Below are positions 1 through 8,972 of a DNA stretch of 48,280 nucleotides, one piece after another (the stretch's first letter is position 1; the number at the start of each line of letters is the position of its first letter). Made by a program: the position numbers and the translations under genes. The notes beneath the pieces were generated by a model. That model worked only from the letters and a program-made list of their open reading frames with translations. It was not told the DNA's origin and did no database searches. Source of the DNA: Frigididesulfovibrio sp031551885 (GTDB lineage: Bacteria; Desulfobacterota; Desulfovibrionia; Desulfovibrionales; Desulfovibrionaceae). Location: the NCBI GenBank assembly GCA_031551885.1, contig JAVBMX010000050.1, forward strand, positions 1 to 48,280. Reading direction: 5' to 3'.

Positions 1-3000
1 GCTCGCCAGAGCCGCGATCGTGGTCGCGCCGACCAGCTCGAGTTTCACAACGGCCACGCCGTTCTGATAACCCACCAGGTCGCTGCCGACCTTGGCCCAG
101 GTCAGGGGCATTTCCACGCCGCCCGCGTACACCTTGGGAGCGTCCGCGCCCGTGCCCAGTTCCAGGGAGAACCCGGTGATGTCGTCCCCGCCGGCTTTGA
201 ACTCAACCGCTACGGAATGCGACTCGGTCGCGCCGCCGCGCAGATGCACGTCATGCACCGCAACGTTGTTGCCGAGGTCGCCGGTGCCCGGGTCGACCCA
301 GGTCGGGCCGTCGCTCGGAGTAATCTCTACGGTATGCGAGCTGGAAGCCGTATCGCCGTCGGCGTCCGTGATGATCACGGTAAACTCCGCGCTCTGCGGG
401 ACGCTCATATCCAGATTGGTGTTGGACTTGAAGACCCACGTGCCGTCGGCCTTCACCGTCAGGGTGCCGTTGCCGGTGTTGATCGCGTCGCCGACATGGT
501 ATTCCGTGCCGTTGAACACGATCACCAAGCTGCCGGCGCCGTCCGCATTGTAGTCGTGCACCCAACCACCGGAGGTCAGCTGGCCTTCGGCGACCGTGTC
601 CGCACCAAACACGGACACTTCCGGCATGTCGTCCGCAACCATCACACGCAGCTCGGCCTGGGCGGTTCTGCCCTCCGAGTCCGTCGCCGTAAGGGAAAGC
701 CCTTCAATGGTCACGGTGTCGGTGTTCGGGTTTTCGCCGTGCATGAGCGGATGCAGCAAAGAGGCTTTCACCCCGACGAGATCGGAGGTTCCGGCTGCAA
801 TTGTGCCCGTGCCGGTCAGCTCAAGCTTGATCACCGCCACGCCGTTCTGGGAACCGATCAGGTCGTTGCCGACCTTGGCCCAGGTCAGGGGCAGTTCCAC
901 GCCGCCGGCGATTACCGTGGGAGTGCCGAGCGCAAGGGAGAAGCCCACGATGTCGGCGGTTCCGGCCTCAAACCCAATTTGGAAGGTATGGGAATCCGTA
1001 ACGCCACCACGGGTGTGCGCATCGTGCAGGTAGATGGTGTCGCCGCTGCCGTCGCCAATCCAGCGCGGGCCTTCGCCGTCGGAAATCGTCAGAGCATGAT
1101 CCCGCGTGGCCGTGTCGCCGTCGCTGTCCGTGATTTTCAGGCTGAAGCCGACGTTGTGCACGGCGGAAGTGCTCAGGCTCGGGTCGGCCGCGAAACTCCA
1201 GGTTCCGTCGGCTTTCACCGTCAGAGTGCCTTTGCCGGTGTCGATCGCGTCGCCGATGTTGTACTCGACGCCGTTGACCAGCACCTTCAGGCTGCCCGCG
1301 CCGTCCGCGTTGTAATCGTGCATCCAGGTGCCGGACACCGTCTCGCCGTAGCCCAACGAGCTGGCGCCGCCCACGCTGACGACGGGCTTGTCGTCTTCGA
1401 CGGTCACCGACAACTTGGCCGTAGCCGTGTCGCCGTCGGAATCAGCCACAGTCAACTGCAGGCCGGTGATGGTCACGGTATCCGTGTTCGGGCTTTCGCC
1501 GTGCATGATCGGCTCAAGCAGCGTCGCCTTCACAGTCACGTCGCCGGAAGCGCCGGCAGCAATATTCGCCGTGCCGGTCAGTTCAAGCTTGATCACCGCC
1601 ACACCGTTCTGGGAACCGATCAGGTCGTTGCCCACCTTGGCCCAGGTCAACGGCATTTCCACGCCGCCCGCGTACACCTTGGGAGCGTCCGCGCCCGTGC
1701 CCAGTTCCAGGGAGAATGACGTGATGTCGTCCGAACCCGCCGTGAACGCAACCTTCATGGAGTGCGATTCGGCCGCGCCGCCACGCAGATGCGCGTCGTG
1801 CACCGCGATGTTGTTGCCGAGGTCGCCGGTACCCGGATCGATCCACTTCGGGCCGTCGCTGCCGTCCGGAGAAATCGCCAGAAAATGGTCGCTGGACACC
1901 GTGTCGCCGTCGGAGTCCGTGATTTTCACGGCGAAGGCGACATTCTGCGCGGTGCCGGTGCTCGCGGCTTCAAAGGTCCAAGTTCCGTCGGCCTTCACCG
2001 TCAAAGTGCCTTTGCCGGTGTCGATCGCGTCGCCGACATTGTATTCCGTGCCGTTGAAGACCACCTTCAGGCTGCCCGCGCCGTCCGCGTTGTAGTCGTG
2101 CGTCCAGGTGCCGGACAAGGTCTCGCCGCCGGTCACGCTCGTGCCGCCGAGCACGTCCACCACAGGCTTGTCGTCTTCGATGGTCACCGACATTTTCGCC
2201 GTGGCCGTGTCGCCGTCCGTGTCCGTCACGGTCAGTTGCAGGCCGGTGATGGTCACGGTGTCCGTGTTCGGGGTTTCGCCGTGCATGATCGGCTCAAGCA
2301 ACGTGGCCTTCACTTCCACTTCGCCGCTCGCCAGAGCCGCGATCGTGGTCGGGGCGACCAGCTCGAGCTTCACAACGGCCAAGCCGTTCTGGTAGCCCAC
2401 CAGGTCGTTGCCCACCTTGGCCCAGGTCAGGGGCATTTCCACGCCGCCCGCGTACACCTTGGGAGCGTCCGCGCCCGTGCCCAGTTCCAGGGAGAACCCG
2501 GTGATGTCGTCGGAACCGGCCGTGAAGCCGATCTTCATGGAGTGGGATTCGGCCGCGCCGCCGCGCAGGTGCTCGTCGTGCACCGCAACGTTGTTGCCGA
2601 GGTCGCCGGTGCCCGGGTCAACCCAGGTCGGGCCGTTGGGAATGACGTCGTCGATGCTCACTTTATGTTCGTTCACGGCCGTATCGCCGTCGGCGTCCGT
2701 GATCTTCACGCCAAAGGTGACCTCATTGGTGCCGACGAGGTTGTCGGCGGCCTTGAAGGTCCAGGTGCCGTCGGCCTTCACGGTCAAGATGCCTTTGCCC
2801 GTGTCGATGGCGTCGCCGATATTATATTCCGTGCCGTTGAACACGACCTTCAGGCCGCCGGCCCCGTCGGCGTTGTAATCATGCGTCCAGGTGCCGCTCA
2901 GGGTTTCGCCTTCGGCCACGCTCGTGCCGCCGATCACGTCCACCACGGGCTTGTCGTCTTCAATGGTCACCGACATTTTGGCCGTGGCCGTATCACCGTC

Positions 3001-6000
3001 CGTGTCCGTCACGGTCAGTTGCAGGCCGGTGATGGTCACGGTGTCCGTGTTCGGGGTTTCGCCGTGCATGATCGGCTCAAGCAACGTGGCCTTCACTTCC
3101 ACTTCGCCGTTCGCCAGAGCCGCGATCGTGGTCGGGGCGACCAGTTCGAGCTTCACAACGGCCACGCCGTTCTGGTAGCCCACCAGGTCGTTGCCCACCT
3201 TGGCCCAGGTCAGGGGCATTTCCACGCCGCCCGCGTACACCTTGGGAGCGTCCGCGCCCGTGCCCAACTCCAGCGAGAAGCCGGTGATGTCGTCGGAACC
3301 GGCCGTGAAGCCGATCTTCATGGAGTGGGATTCGGCCGCGCCGCCGCGCAGGTGCTCTTCATGCACCGCGAGGTTGTTGCCGAGGTCGCCGGTGCCCGGG
3401 TCGACCCAGGTCGGGCCGTCGCTGCCGTCCGGGGAAATGGCCAGATAATGGTTGCTGGAAACCGTGTCGCCGTCGCTGTCCGTGATTTTCACGGTGAAGC
3501 TGAGGTTCTGGGCGGTGGCGGTGCTTGCGGCTTCGAAGGTCCAGGTGCCGTCGGCCTTCACCGTCAGAATACCTTTGCCCGTGTCGATGGCGTCACCGAA
3601 GTTGTATTCCGTGCCGTTGAAGATCACCTTCAGGCTGCCCGGGCCGTCGGCGTTGTAGTCGTGCGTCCAGGTGCCGGACACGGCTTCGCCGCCGACAACA
3701 GAGCTGTCGCCGTAAACGGAAACCGTCGGCTTATCGTCTTCCACCGCCACGGTCATCTTGGCCGTGGCCGATTCGCCGGCGCGGTCCGTCACCGTCAGGC
3801 GCAGGCCGTCGATGGTCACGCTGTCCGTGTTCGGGGTTTCGCCGTGCATGATCGGCTCAAGCAGCGTGGCCTTCACGCTTACGTTGCCCGAGCTGTGGGC
3901 GCCGATGACGCCCAGGCCGGTCAATTCCAGCTTGATCACGTCCACGCCGTTCTGGGAACCAATCAGGGCGTCGCCGACCTTGGTCCAGGTGATGGGCAGT
4001 TCCACGCCGCCCGCGATCACCTTGGGGGCGTCCGCGCCGGTGGCGAGGTCCAGAGAGAAGTTTACGATGTCTTCCGTGCCGGCCGCAAAGCCCACCTGAA
4101 TGAGGTGCACGTCGGCATTGCCGCCTCGGGAGTGCATTTCGTGCAGAACAATGTCGTTGCCGAGGCCGCCGCCGGAAGGATCATCCCAGGTCGGGCCGTC
4201 GTCGTCGATCGTCCGCACTTCGTGTTTGGCGGCGGCGGTATCGCCGTCGTTGTCCGTAATTTTGAGTTCGAATTCGATCTTCTCGCCGACAGGCTGCCCG
4301 GCGGCGCTTTGGAAGCTCCAAGTGCCGTCGGCTTTCACCGTCAGGGTACCTTTGCCGGTGTCGATGGCGTCGCCGACGCTGTATTCCGTGCCGTTGAAGA
4401 TCACCTTCAGGCTGCCGACCCCGTCCGCGTTGTAGTCGTGCGACCAAGTGCCTTCCAGAAGTTCACCCGGAACGACCGTGCTGCCGCCGCTCACGGCGAT
4501 TTCCGGCCGGTCGTCTTCAACCGTTACCGACAGCTTGGCCGTAACCGAGTCGCCGTCGCTGTCCGTCACGGTCAGTTCCAGACCGTTGATGCTCACGGTG
4601 TCCGTATTCGGGGTTTCGCCGTGCATGATCGGCCCCAGCAGCGTGGCTTTCACTTCCACTTGGCCGCTGGTTTGCGCCGCAATGGAGGCCGGGGCGACAA
4701 GTTCAAGCTTGATCACGGCAACGCCGTTCTGGGAGCCGATCAGATCGTTGCCGACCTTGGTCCAGGTGATGGGCAGTTCCACGCCGCCCGCGATGACCGA
4801 GGGGGCGCCAGCGCCGGTTCCCAGGTTCAGCGCGAACCCGACGATGTCGTCGGAACCGGCCGTGAAACCAACCTGCATGGCGTGCGTATCTTCGGTGCCG
4901 CCGCGGGTGTGGCTTTCATGCAGCGCGATGTTGTTGCCGAAGGCGCTGCCGCCGCTCGGGTCGTCCCAGATAGGGCCGTCGCCGCCGGTGATTTGCAGGT
5001 AGTGGTTGCTGGAAACGGAGTCGCCGTCTTTGTCCGTGATTTTCACGGTAAAGTTCACGGCCTGGGTAACGCTGCTGTTCAGGTTGGTCGCGGCTTGGAA
5101 GGTCCAGGTGCCGTCGGCCTTCACCGTCAGGATGCCCTTGCCGGTGTCGATGTCGTCACCGATGGCGTATTCCTTGCCGGCCACGATCACCTTCAGGCTG
5201 CCCGCGCCATCGGCGTTGTAAGAGTGGGTCCAGGTGTCGGTCAGGGTCGTGCCTTCGGCAACCACGCTCGGGCCGTAAACGGAAACCGCCGGCTTATCGT
5301 CTTCCACCGATACGGTCATCTGGGCCGTGACGGACTCACCGTTGCGGTCGGTCGCCGTCAGGCGCAGGCCGTCGATGGTCACGCCGTCCGTGTTCGGGGA
5401 CATGCCGTGGTCGATCACGTGCAACAGCGTGGCTTTCACGGTCACGCTGCCGGAACCGTAAGCCCCGATGGTGCCGGAGCCGTCGAGTTCCAGCTTGATC
5501 ACGTCCACACCGTTCTGGGTGCCGATCAAGGCGTCGCCGACCTTGGCCCAGGTGATGGCCAGGGCCACGCCGCCCGCGATCACCTTGGGGGCTTCCGCGC
5601 CGGTGCCGAGCGCCAGCGAGTAGCTCACGATGTCTTCGCTGCCGGCGGTGAAACCGACCTGCGTTTCGTGAGACTCGACAACGCCGCTGCGCGCGTGGAT
5701 TTCATGCAGAATAAGCGAGTCGCCGGTGCCGCCGCCGGTCGGATCGTCCCACGACGGGCCGTCGCCGCCCTTGGTGATCGACACGTCATGCTTGAGGACA
5801 ATCGAGTCGTTGTCGGAATCGGAGATTTTCAGAGAGAAGGAGACCTTCTGCGCGACGGTCATGTCCAGGCCTTTCGCGCCTTCAAAGGTCCACGTGCCGT
5901 CGGCTTTCACGGTCAGCGTGCCTTTGCCGGTGTCGATGGCGTCGCCGACATTGTACTGTTTGCCGTCAAAGAGCACTTTCAGGCTGCCCGGACCGTCGGC

Positions 6001-6084
6001 ATTGTAGGCATGCGACCAGGAACCCGTCAGGGTCGCCCCGGCTACAACGGAATCGCCGCCGTCCAGGGTCAGGCTGGGCGCGTC
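1..6084 (-). repeat. Tandem repeat array inside the adhesin gene (about 762-786 bp units)
   Basis: Anchor codons of the EDDKP linker are spaced 762, 780, 783, 780, 777, 786 and 786 bp, so each unit is about 254-262 residues. Units between about 2170 and 3730 are almost identical at DNA level (for example 2200-2390 against 2980-3175), and the left edge (1-300) again matches 2332-2640 closely. Units nearer the N-terminus (4510-6082) are more diverged. This pattern points to recent duplication or gene conversion within the array. Confidence 0.93.
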
Positions 6085-7539
6085 GTCCACGATCACAACG
6101 TTGAGCGTGGCCGAACCCGTGTCGCCGTCGCGGTCGGTAAGCGTCATGGAGAAACGCTCGTCGACGCCCGCGAGGTCCGTGTTCTGCCCTTTGCCGGGGT
6201 TGTGCTCGGCATTGGTGTCCAGGTGGTAGCTGTAGGTCACACGGCCGACGCCCGATTCCGGATCGTATTCGGCCAGTTCCACCCGCAGGGTGCCGTACTC
6301 GCCCGTCACGGTACCGGAGGTAACGCCGCCGGGCTTCAGGGTGAGGAGTTCACCGGAAGCGGATTCGATCACGATACCGGCCAAGCCGTCGGCGCAGGTG
6401 AAGCCGTAGGCCTTGGCCATGGTCCAGGTTTCTTTCCCGTCGGCTTGGCTGCCGTCGTTGGGAGCACCGTCCTGCGCTTTGTCCAGTTTGCTTTCATAAG
6501 CGACCAGATCATAGCCGGAGCCGCCCTTGCCCGGATCCAACGGATCCCAGGTGCCGGCGTCTTGCGGCGCGACAAACTCCACGCCGGTGTCCGTCACGCG
6601 GAACACGACGGGCGCGGTGGCCCGGTCGCCGTCGCCGTCTTCGATGGTGAAATTGACGCGGATATCGCCGTCAAAAGAGTTGCCGGCAACCTTGGTGTAG
6701 GTATAGTCGCCGTTGCTCTTCAGGGTGAGCGCGCCGTAATCTTTCCCGTCGGAACCGATCAGGTGGCCTCGGGCGTTCAAAGTCAGGGATATGGCCGCTC
6801 CGCCGCCGTTCGGCTGGAATGAGCCGACTTTGGCCCACTCGACCGAGGGCACGCCGCCCGCCGGACCGTCCGCACCGAAGTCGACCTTTCTGCCGGTTTC
6901 GACCTGGGTGCCGCCTTCAGGCGTGTACACGCCGTCGAGTATGTTGCCGGTCACATACAGCACGCCCGCTTTCACGACTGTATCCGTCGCCGAGCCGAGG
7001 ACGCTGGGAGTCGGGCTCCCAAGAGGAGCGCCAAGCACGGTTCCGGCGTCTTGAGCCGCCGAGAGGATCTGCGCTTCGGCCGAATCGGCCAGGCGGAACG
7101 CCTCGGGGGAGGCTTCGCGCGTTTTCCACTGGATGGAGCTTTCAGCTTCAACTTCCAAGGCGGAGGAGCTCACTCCGGCGATCAGTTTGCCGGCGCCGTC
7201 GGCGTACGTGGACTCGGAACCGCCCGAGGAGGCCGGACCGGAAGCGGGCGCGAGATCCATATCCGGGGACTGCATGGCCAGGAATTCTTTTCCCGCCACT
7301 TCAACGCCGTCGGACAGCTTCATAACGGGCAGCGCACCCACCGCAAAAAAATTCCCGACGGTGACACTCCCACCGCCGTTCACCCCAATAAGCAGATCGT
7401 TACCGGAACGCTCAAAAATCGCTTCGCCTTCCGGAAAGCCCAACTCAAGCTTGGCCCCGGCCGACATCGAAATCGACTTGGAGCTGCCGTCTTTGGGTAG
7501 ACCGACGCGAACAACGGAACGGGAAACAGATCGAGACAT
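1..7539 (-). CDS. Giant repetitive T1SS-type adhesin (5' part; continues past left edge)
   Basis: One unbroken minus-strand frame runs from an ATG at 7539 (preceded by an AGGGGGG ribosome site) to the window edge, giving 2513 visible residues. There is no signal peptide, as expected for type I secretion. The N-terminal 100 residues (MSRSVSRSVVRVGLPKDG...) look like the cytoplasmic or retention segment found in large LapA-like adhesins. The rest is Ig/cadherin-like modules with DSDGDT motifs (probable calcium sites), EDDKPVV linkers and GTLTVKADGTWTF blocks, which match the T1SS-143 / VCBS agglutinin repeat type from memory of that family. Eight linker anchors (codons at 628, 1390, 2170, 2953, 3733, 4510, 5296 and 6082) are all in the same reading frame. 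The expected role is surface attachment or biofilm formation. The secretion signal and RTX end would lie to the left. The ABC exporter genes are not in the window. Confidence 0.9.
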   Translation of the reverse strand, partial: MSRSVSRSVVRVGLPKDGSSKSISMSAGAKLELGFPEGEAIFERSGNDLLIGVNGGGSVTVGNFFAVGALPVMKLSDGVEVAGKEFLAMQSPDMDLAPASGPASSGGSESTYADGAGKLIAGVSSSALEVEAESSIQWKTREASPEAFRLADSAEAQILSAAQDAGTVLGAPLGSPTPSVLGSATDTVVKAGVLYVTGNILDGVYTPEGGTQVETGRKVDFGADGPAGGVPSVEWAKVGSFQPNGGGAAISLTLNARGHLIGSDGKDYGALTLKSNGDYTYTKVAGNSFDGDIRVNFTIEDGDGDRATAPVVFRVTDTGVEFVAPQDAGTWDPLDPGKGGSGYDLVAYESKLDKAQDGAPNDGSQADGKETWTMAKAYGFTCADGLAGIVIESASGELLTLKPGGVTSGTVTGEYGTLRVELAEYDPESGVGRVTYSYHLDTNAEHNPGKGQNTDLAGVDERFSMTLTDRDGDTGSATLNVVIVDDAPSLTLDGGDSVVAGATLTGSWSHAYNADGPGSLKVLFDGKQYNVGDAIDTGKGTLTVKADGTWTFEGAKGLDMTVAQKVSFSLKISDSDNDSIVLKHDVSITKGGDGPSWDDPTGGGTGDSLILHEIHARSGVVESHETQVGFTAGSEDIVSYSLALGTGAEAPKVIAGGVALAITWAKVGDALIGTQNGVDVIKLELDGSGTIGAYGSGSVTVKATLLHVIDHGMSPNTDGVTIDGLRLTATDRNGESVTAQMTVSVEDDKPAVSVYGPSVVAEGTTLTDTWTHSYNADGAGSLKVIVAGKEYAIGDDIDTGKGILTVKADGTWTFQAATNLNSSVTQAVNFTVKITDKDGDSVSSNHYLQITGGDGPIWDDPSGGSAFGNNIALHESHTRGGTEDTHAMQVGFTAGSDDIVGFALNLGTGAGAPSVIAGGVELPITWTKVGNDLIGSQNGVAVIKLELVAPASIAAQTSGQVEVKATLLGPIMHGETPNTDTVSINGLELTVTDSDGDSVTAKLSVTVEDDRPEIAVSGGSTVVPGELLEGTWSHDYNADGVGSLKVIFNGTEYSVGDAIDTGKGTLTVKADGTWSFQSAAGQPVGEKIEFELKITDNDGDTAAAKHEVRTIDDDGPTWDDPSGGGLGNDIVLHEMHSRGGNADVHLIQVGFAAGTEDIVNFSLDLATGADAPKVIAGGVELPITWTKVGDALIGSQNGVDVIKLELTGLGVIGAHSSGNVSVKATLLEPIMHGETPNTDSVTIDGLRLTVTDRAGESATAKMTVAVEDDKPTVSVYGDSSVVGGEAVSGTWTHDYNADGPGSLKVIFNGTEYNFGDAIDTGKGILTVKADGTWTFEAASTATAQNLSFTVKITDSDGDTVSSNHYLAISPDGSDGPTWVDPGTGDLGNNLAVHEEHLRGGAAESHSMKIGFTAGSDDITGFSLELGTGADAPKVYAGGVEMPLTWAKVGNDLVGYQNGVAVVKLELVAPTTIAALANGEVEVKATLLEPIMHGETPNTDTVTITGLQLTVTDTDGDTATAKMSVTIEDDKPVVDVIGGTSVAEGETLSGTWTHDYNADGAGGLKVVFNGTEYNIGDAIDTGKGILTVKADGTWTFKAADNLVGTNEVTFGVKITDADGDTAVNEHKVSIDDVIPNGPTWVDPGTGDLGNNVAVHDEHLRGGAAESHSMKIGFTAGSDDITGFSLELGTGADAPKVYAGGVEMPLTWAKVGNDLVGYQNGLAVVKLELVAPTTIAALASGEVEVKATLLEPIMHGETPNTDTVTITGLQLTVTDTDGDTATAKMSVTIEDDKPVVDVLGGTSVTGGETLSGTWTHDYNADGAGSLKVVFNGTEYNVGDAIDTGKGTLTVKADGTWTFEAASTGTAQNVAFAVKITDSDGDTVSSDHFLAISPDGSDGPKWIDPGTGDLGNNIAVHDAHLRGGAAESHSMKVAFTAGSDDITSFSLELGTGADAPKVYAGGVEMPLTWAKVGNDLIGSQNGVAVIKLELTGTANIAAGASGDVTVKATLLEPIMHGESPNTDTVTITGLQLTVADSDGDTATAKLSVTVEDDKPVVSVGGASSLGYGETVSGTWMHDYNADGAGSLKVLVNGVEYNIGDAIDTGKGTLTVKADGTWSFAADPSLSTSAVHNVGFSLKITDSDGDTATRDHALTISDGEGPRWIGDGSGDTIYLHDAHTRGGVTDSHTFQIGFEAGTADIVGFSLALGTPTVIAGGVELPLTWAKVGNDLIGSQNGVAVIKLELTGTGTIAAGTSDLVGVKASLLHPLMHGENPNTDTVTIEGLSLTATDSEGRTAQAELRVMVADDMPEVSVFGADTVAEGQLTSGGWVHDYNADGAGSLVIVFNGTEYHVGDAINTGNGTLTVKADGTWVFKSNTNLDMSVPQSAEFTVIITDADGDTASSSHTVEITPSDGPTWVDPGTGDLGNNVAVHDVHLRGGATESHSVAVEFKAGGDDITGFSLELGTGADAPKVYAGGVEMPLTWAKVGSDLVGYQNGVAVVKLELVGATTIAALAS

Positions 7540-8561
7540 GCGATACCCCCCTAGGTGTATAAGCGCTTATTACGCTTGTTCTTTCTATGCCGAATTGTGG
7601 GGGGAGGAATGGATGAAATCGGTCTAAACCGAGCGAGACAAAGGAAAACGACGTCCCCCCCCCAGGGAACAAATCGGTTTCGAGAGGTATCGCACAGGTT
7701 AGAAATGAGTTCAATAATTTTTTCGCCTACCCTATTGAATATCCCCGTAAAAAAGTGTATTTTAAAAAATTTTGCTTTATAAATCGAAAAGTTCCTGTAA
7801 CATAATTTTATTTCTCGACAACGGAATTCGAGATGCTTTTCGATATTCACAGTTACTCAAAAAATAGGAATGGTAATGCCGCATATCCAGCATACAACGA
7901 TACAAAAATGCCACCATTATCGCCGCTGTTACAATTCATTATGCGTTGTATTTTGCTGTTATATATCATAATTAAATATATTTTATACAAAAACAACATG
8001 AATAATTATTTTCTTAAGATACATATCTAAATACATACATATATATAGTTGTGCATGTCCATATCAAATAACGTATTTTTTCACGCATGCCAGGCAAAAC
8101 ACATTCACTCAAACGGCCTACGAAAAGCGGGCCCCAACGGCACGATTCTTTCGAAAAAAATCCTTCCGTCACCGCCAATACGGGATTTACTCTTTCATCA
8201 TAAGTGGATATCGATAAAAAATGGCTCGTTGCCGCCTCCATCGCAGGGCTGCCTTCCTTAAAGAAAGGGTAATGCCAACGCCATGGTATGCATCGCCGCC
8301 CGACTCAAGATCGCGGTTTTCGGAAGGAAGCGGGAGCCAAAGAATGCCCTTTAAAGAAGGGAGCTGTTGCGCATATGGAAAGAGGAGGAAACGCGGCCGA
8401 GGCGTCGTACCAGGAGGGGTGCACATCGAAAAACGACTTGAAACCAAGCGGTCTTCCGTCGCTTCCCTCTTGACAGGTTCGCCCGCACCCCCTACCTATC
8501 TCGCTGAAACGGACAACCGGCGTCCGCGGCACTTCATCACTATCGCCGGCAGGAGACCTTC
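7540..8561. other. Long intergenic region with AT-rich core; adhesin promoter region
   Basis: About 1 kb separates the adhesin start from the divergent gene at 8562. The part from roughly 7690 to 8080 is strongly AT-rich, unlike the GC-rich surroundings, and short reading frames in it have no recognisable product. It is the natural place for the adhesin promoter and for binding of silencing or biofilm regulators. The 8230-8500 part is GC-rich again and contains CTTTAAAG-centred partial palindromes near 8260 and 8350 whose meaning I cannot tell. Confidence 0.6.
7559..7570. promoter_or_regulatory. 12-bp perfect palindrome upstream of the adhesin gene
   Basis: ATAAGCGCTTAT is a perfect palindrome ending 20 bp upstream of the adhesin start codon. 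Its place in the probable 5' untranslated region suits an operator, but no specific regulator can be named. Confidence 0.3.
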
Positions 8562-8900
8562 ATGGCTTACGACGTGCGCATGGTCAAACTCGTCACCGGA
8601 GAAATGGTCATCGGCAAACACAATGCTGAAGCCGACTCTCTCGACGACCCGGCCGTCCTCCAAACCGTGCCCACCCAGCAGGGTGTGCAGATGATGCTCA
8701 TGCCTTACGGCTATCCGTTCGAAAACGGCTTTGAGGGAAGCATTGCCTACAAGCACGTGCTTTTCGCCTACAAAAGCTGCCCGGAAGAGCTGAAAACAAA
8801 ATACATGGAAGCCTGTTCCAACCTGACCTTGTCTTCCGGCGGCCTGAACGTCAAAGGCGCCAAGCCTGAAGCGGCCAAATCCCTGCTGCTCGGCAAATAG
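8562..8900 (+). CDS. Small conserved protein, Sm-like fold suspected
   Basis: This 112-residue protein starts at an ATG preceded by AGGAG. It begins VRMVKLVTGEMVIGK, followed by a DDPAVLQ segment and a PYGYPF segment. The layout resembles small Sm/LSm-like proteins of phages and some bacteria, which share a 'K-L-x-x-G-E-x-I-x-G ... nP' pattern. No signal peptide or membrane segment is visible, so it is probably cytosolic. It lies 72 bp upstream of the radical SAM gene in the same direction and may be cotranscribed with it. The function is unknown and the Sm relation is a pattern judgement only. Confidence 0.75.
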   Translation: MAYDVRMVKLVTGEMVIGKHNAEADSLDDPAVLQTVPTQQGVQMMLMPYGYPFENGFEGSIAYKHVLFAYKSCPEELKTKYMEACSNLTLSSGGLNVKGAKPEAAKSLLLGK

Positions 8901-8972
8901 TTCGCCCCGGCGGTATGTTCCCGGCTGCGGGCGGTCTTCCCACCCGCGGCCCGATACTTTTTTGGAGCCGGA

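Noticed and set aside
628..6084. Regular repeats considered as a CRISPR or satellite array
   Set aside because: The period is about 780 bp and in frame with a protein; there are no short repeats with unique spacers.
1762..6822. Plus-strand open frame of 1686 codons across the adhesin repeats
   Set aside because: It is the exact antisense register of the adhesin gene, kept open by GC-rich codon bias and repeats. Its product (Val/Arg/His/Gly-rich) resembles no family.
7833..8030. 65-codon frame in the AT-rich island
   Set aside because: No ribosome site; the hydrophobic, Ile/Tyr/Asn-rich composition follows from base composition.
8245..8375. Two CTTTAAAG-centred similar segments thought to be ends of a small mobile element
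   Set aside because: The match is short and imperfect, no clear boundaries or target duplication are seen, and the cores are self-palindromic by chance-prone AT bases.
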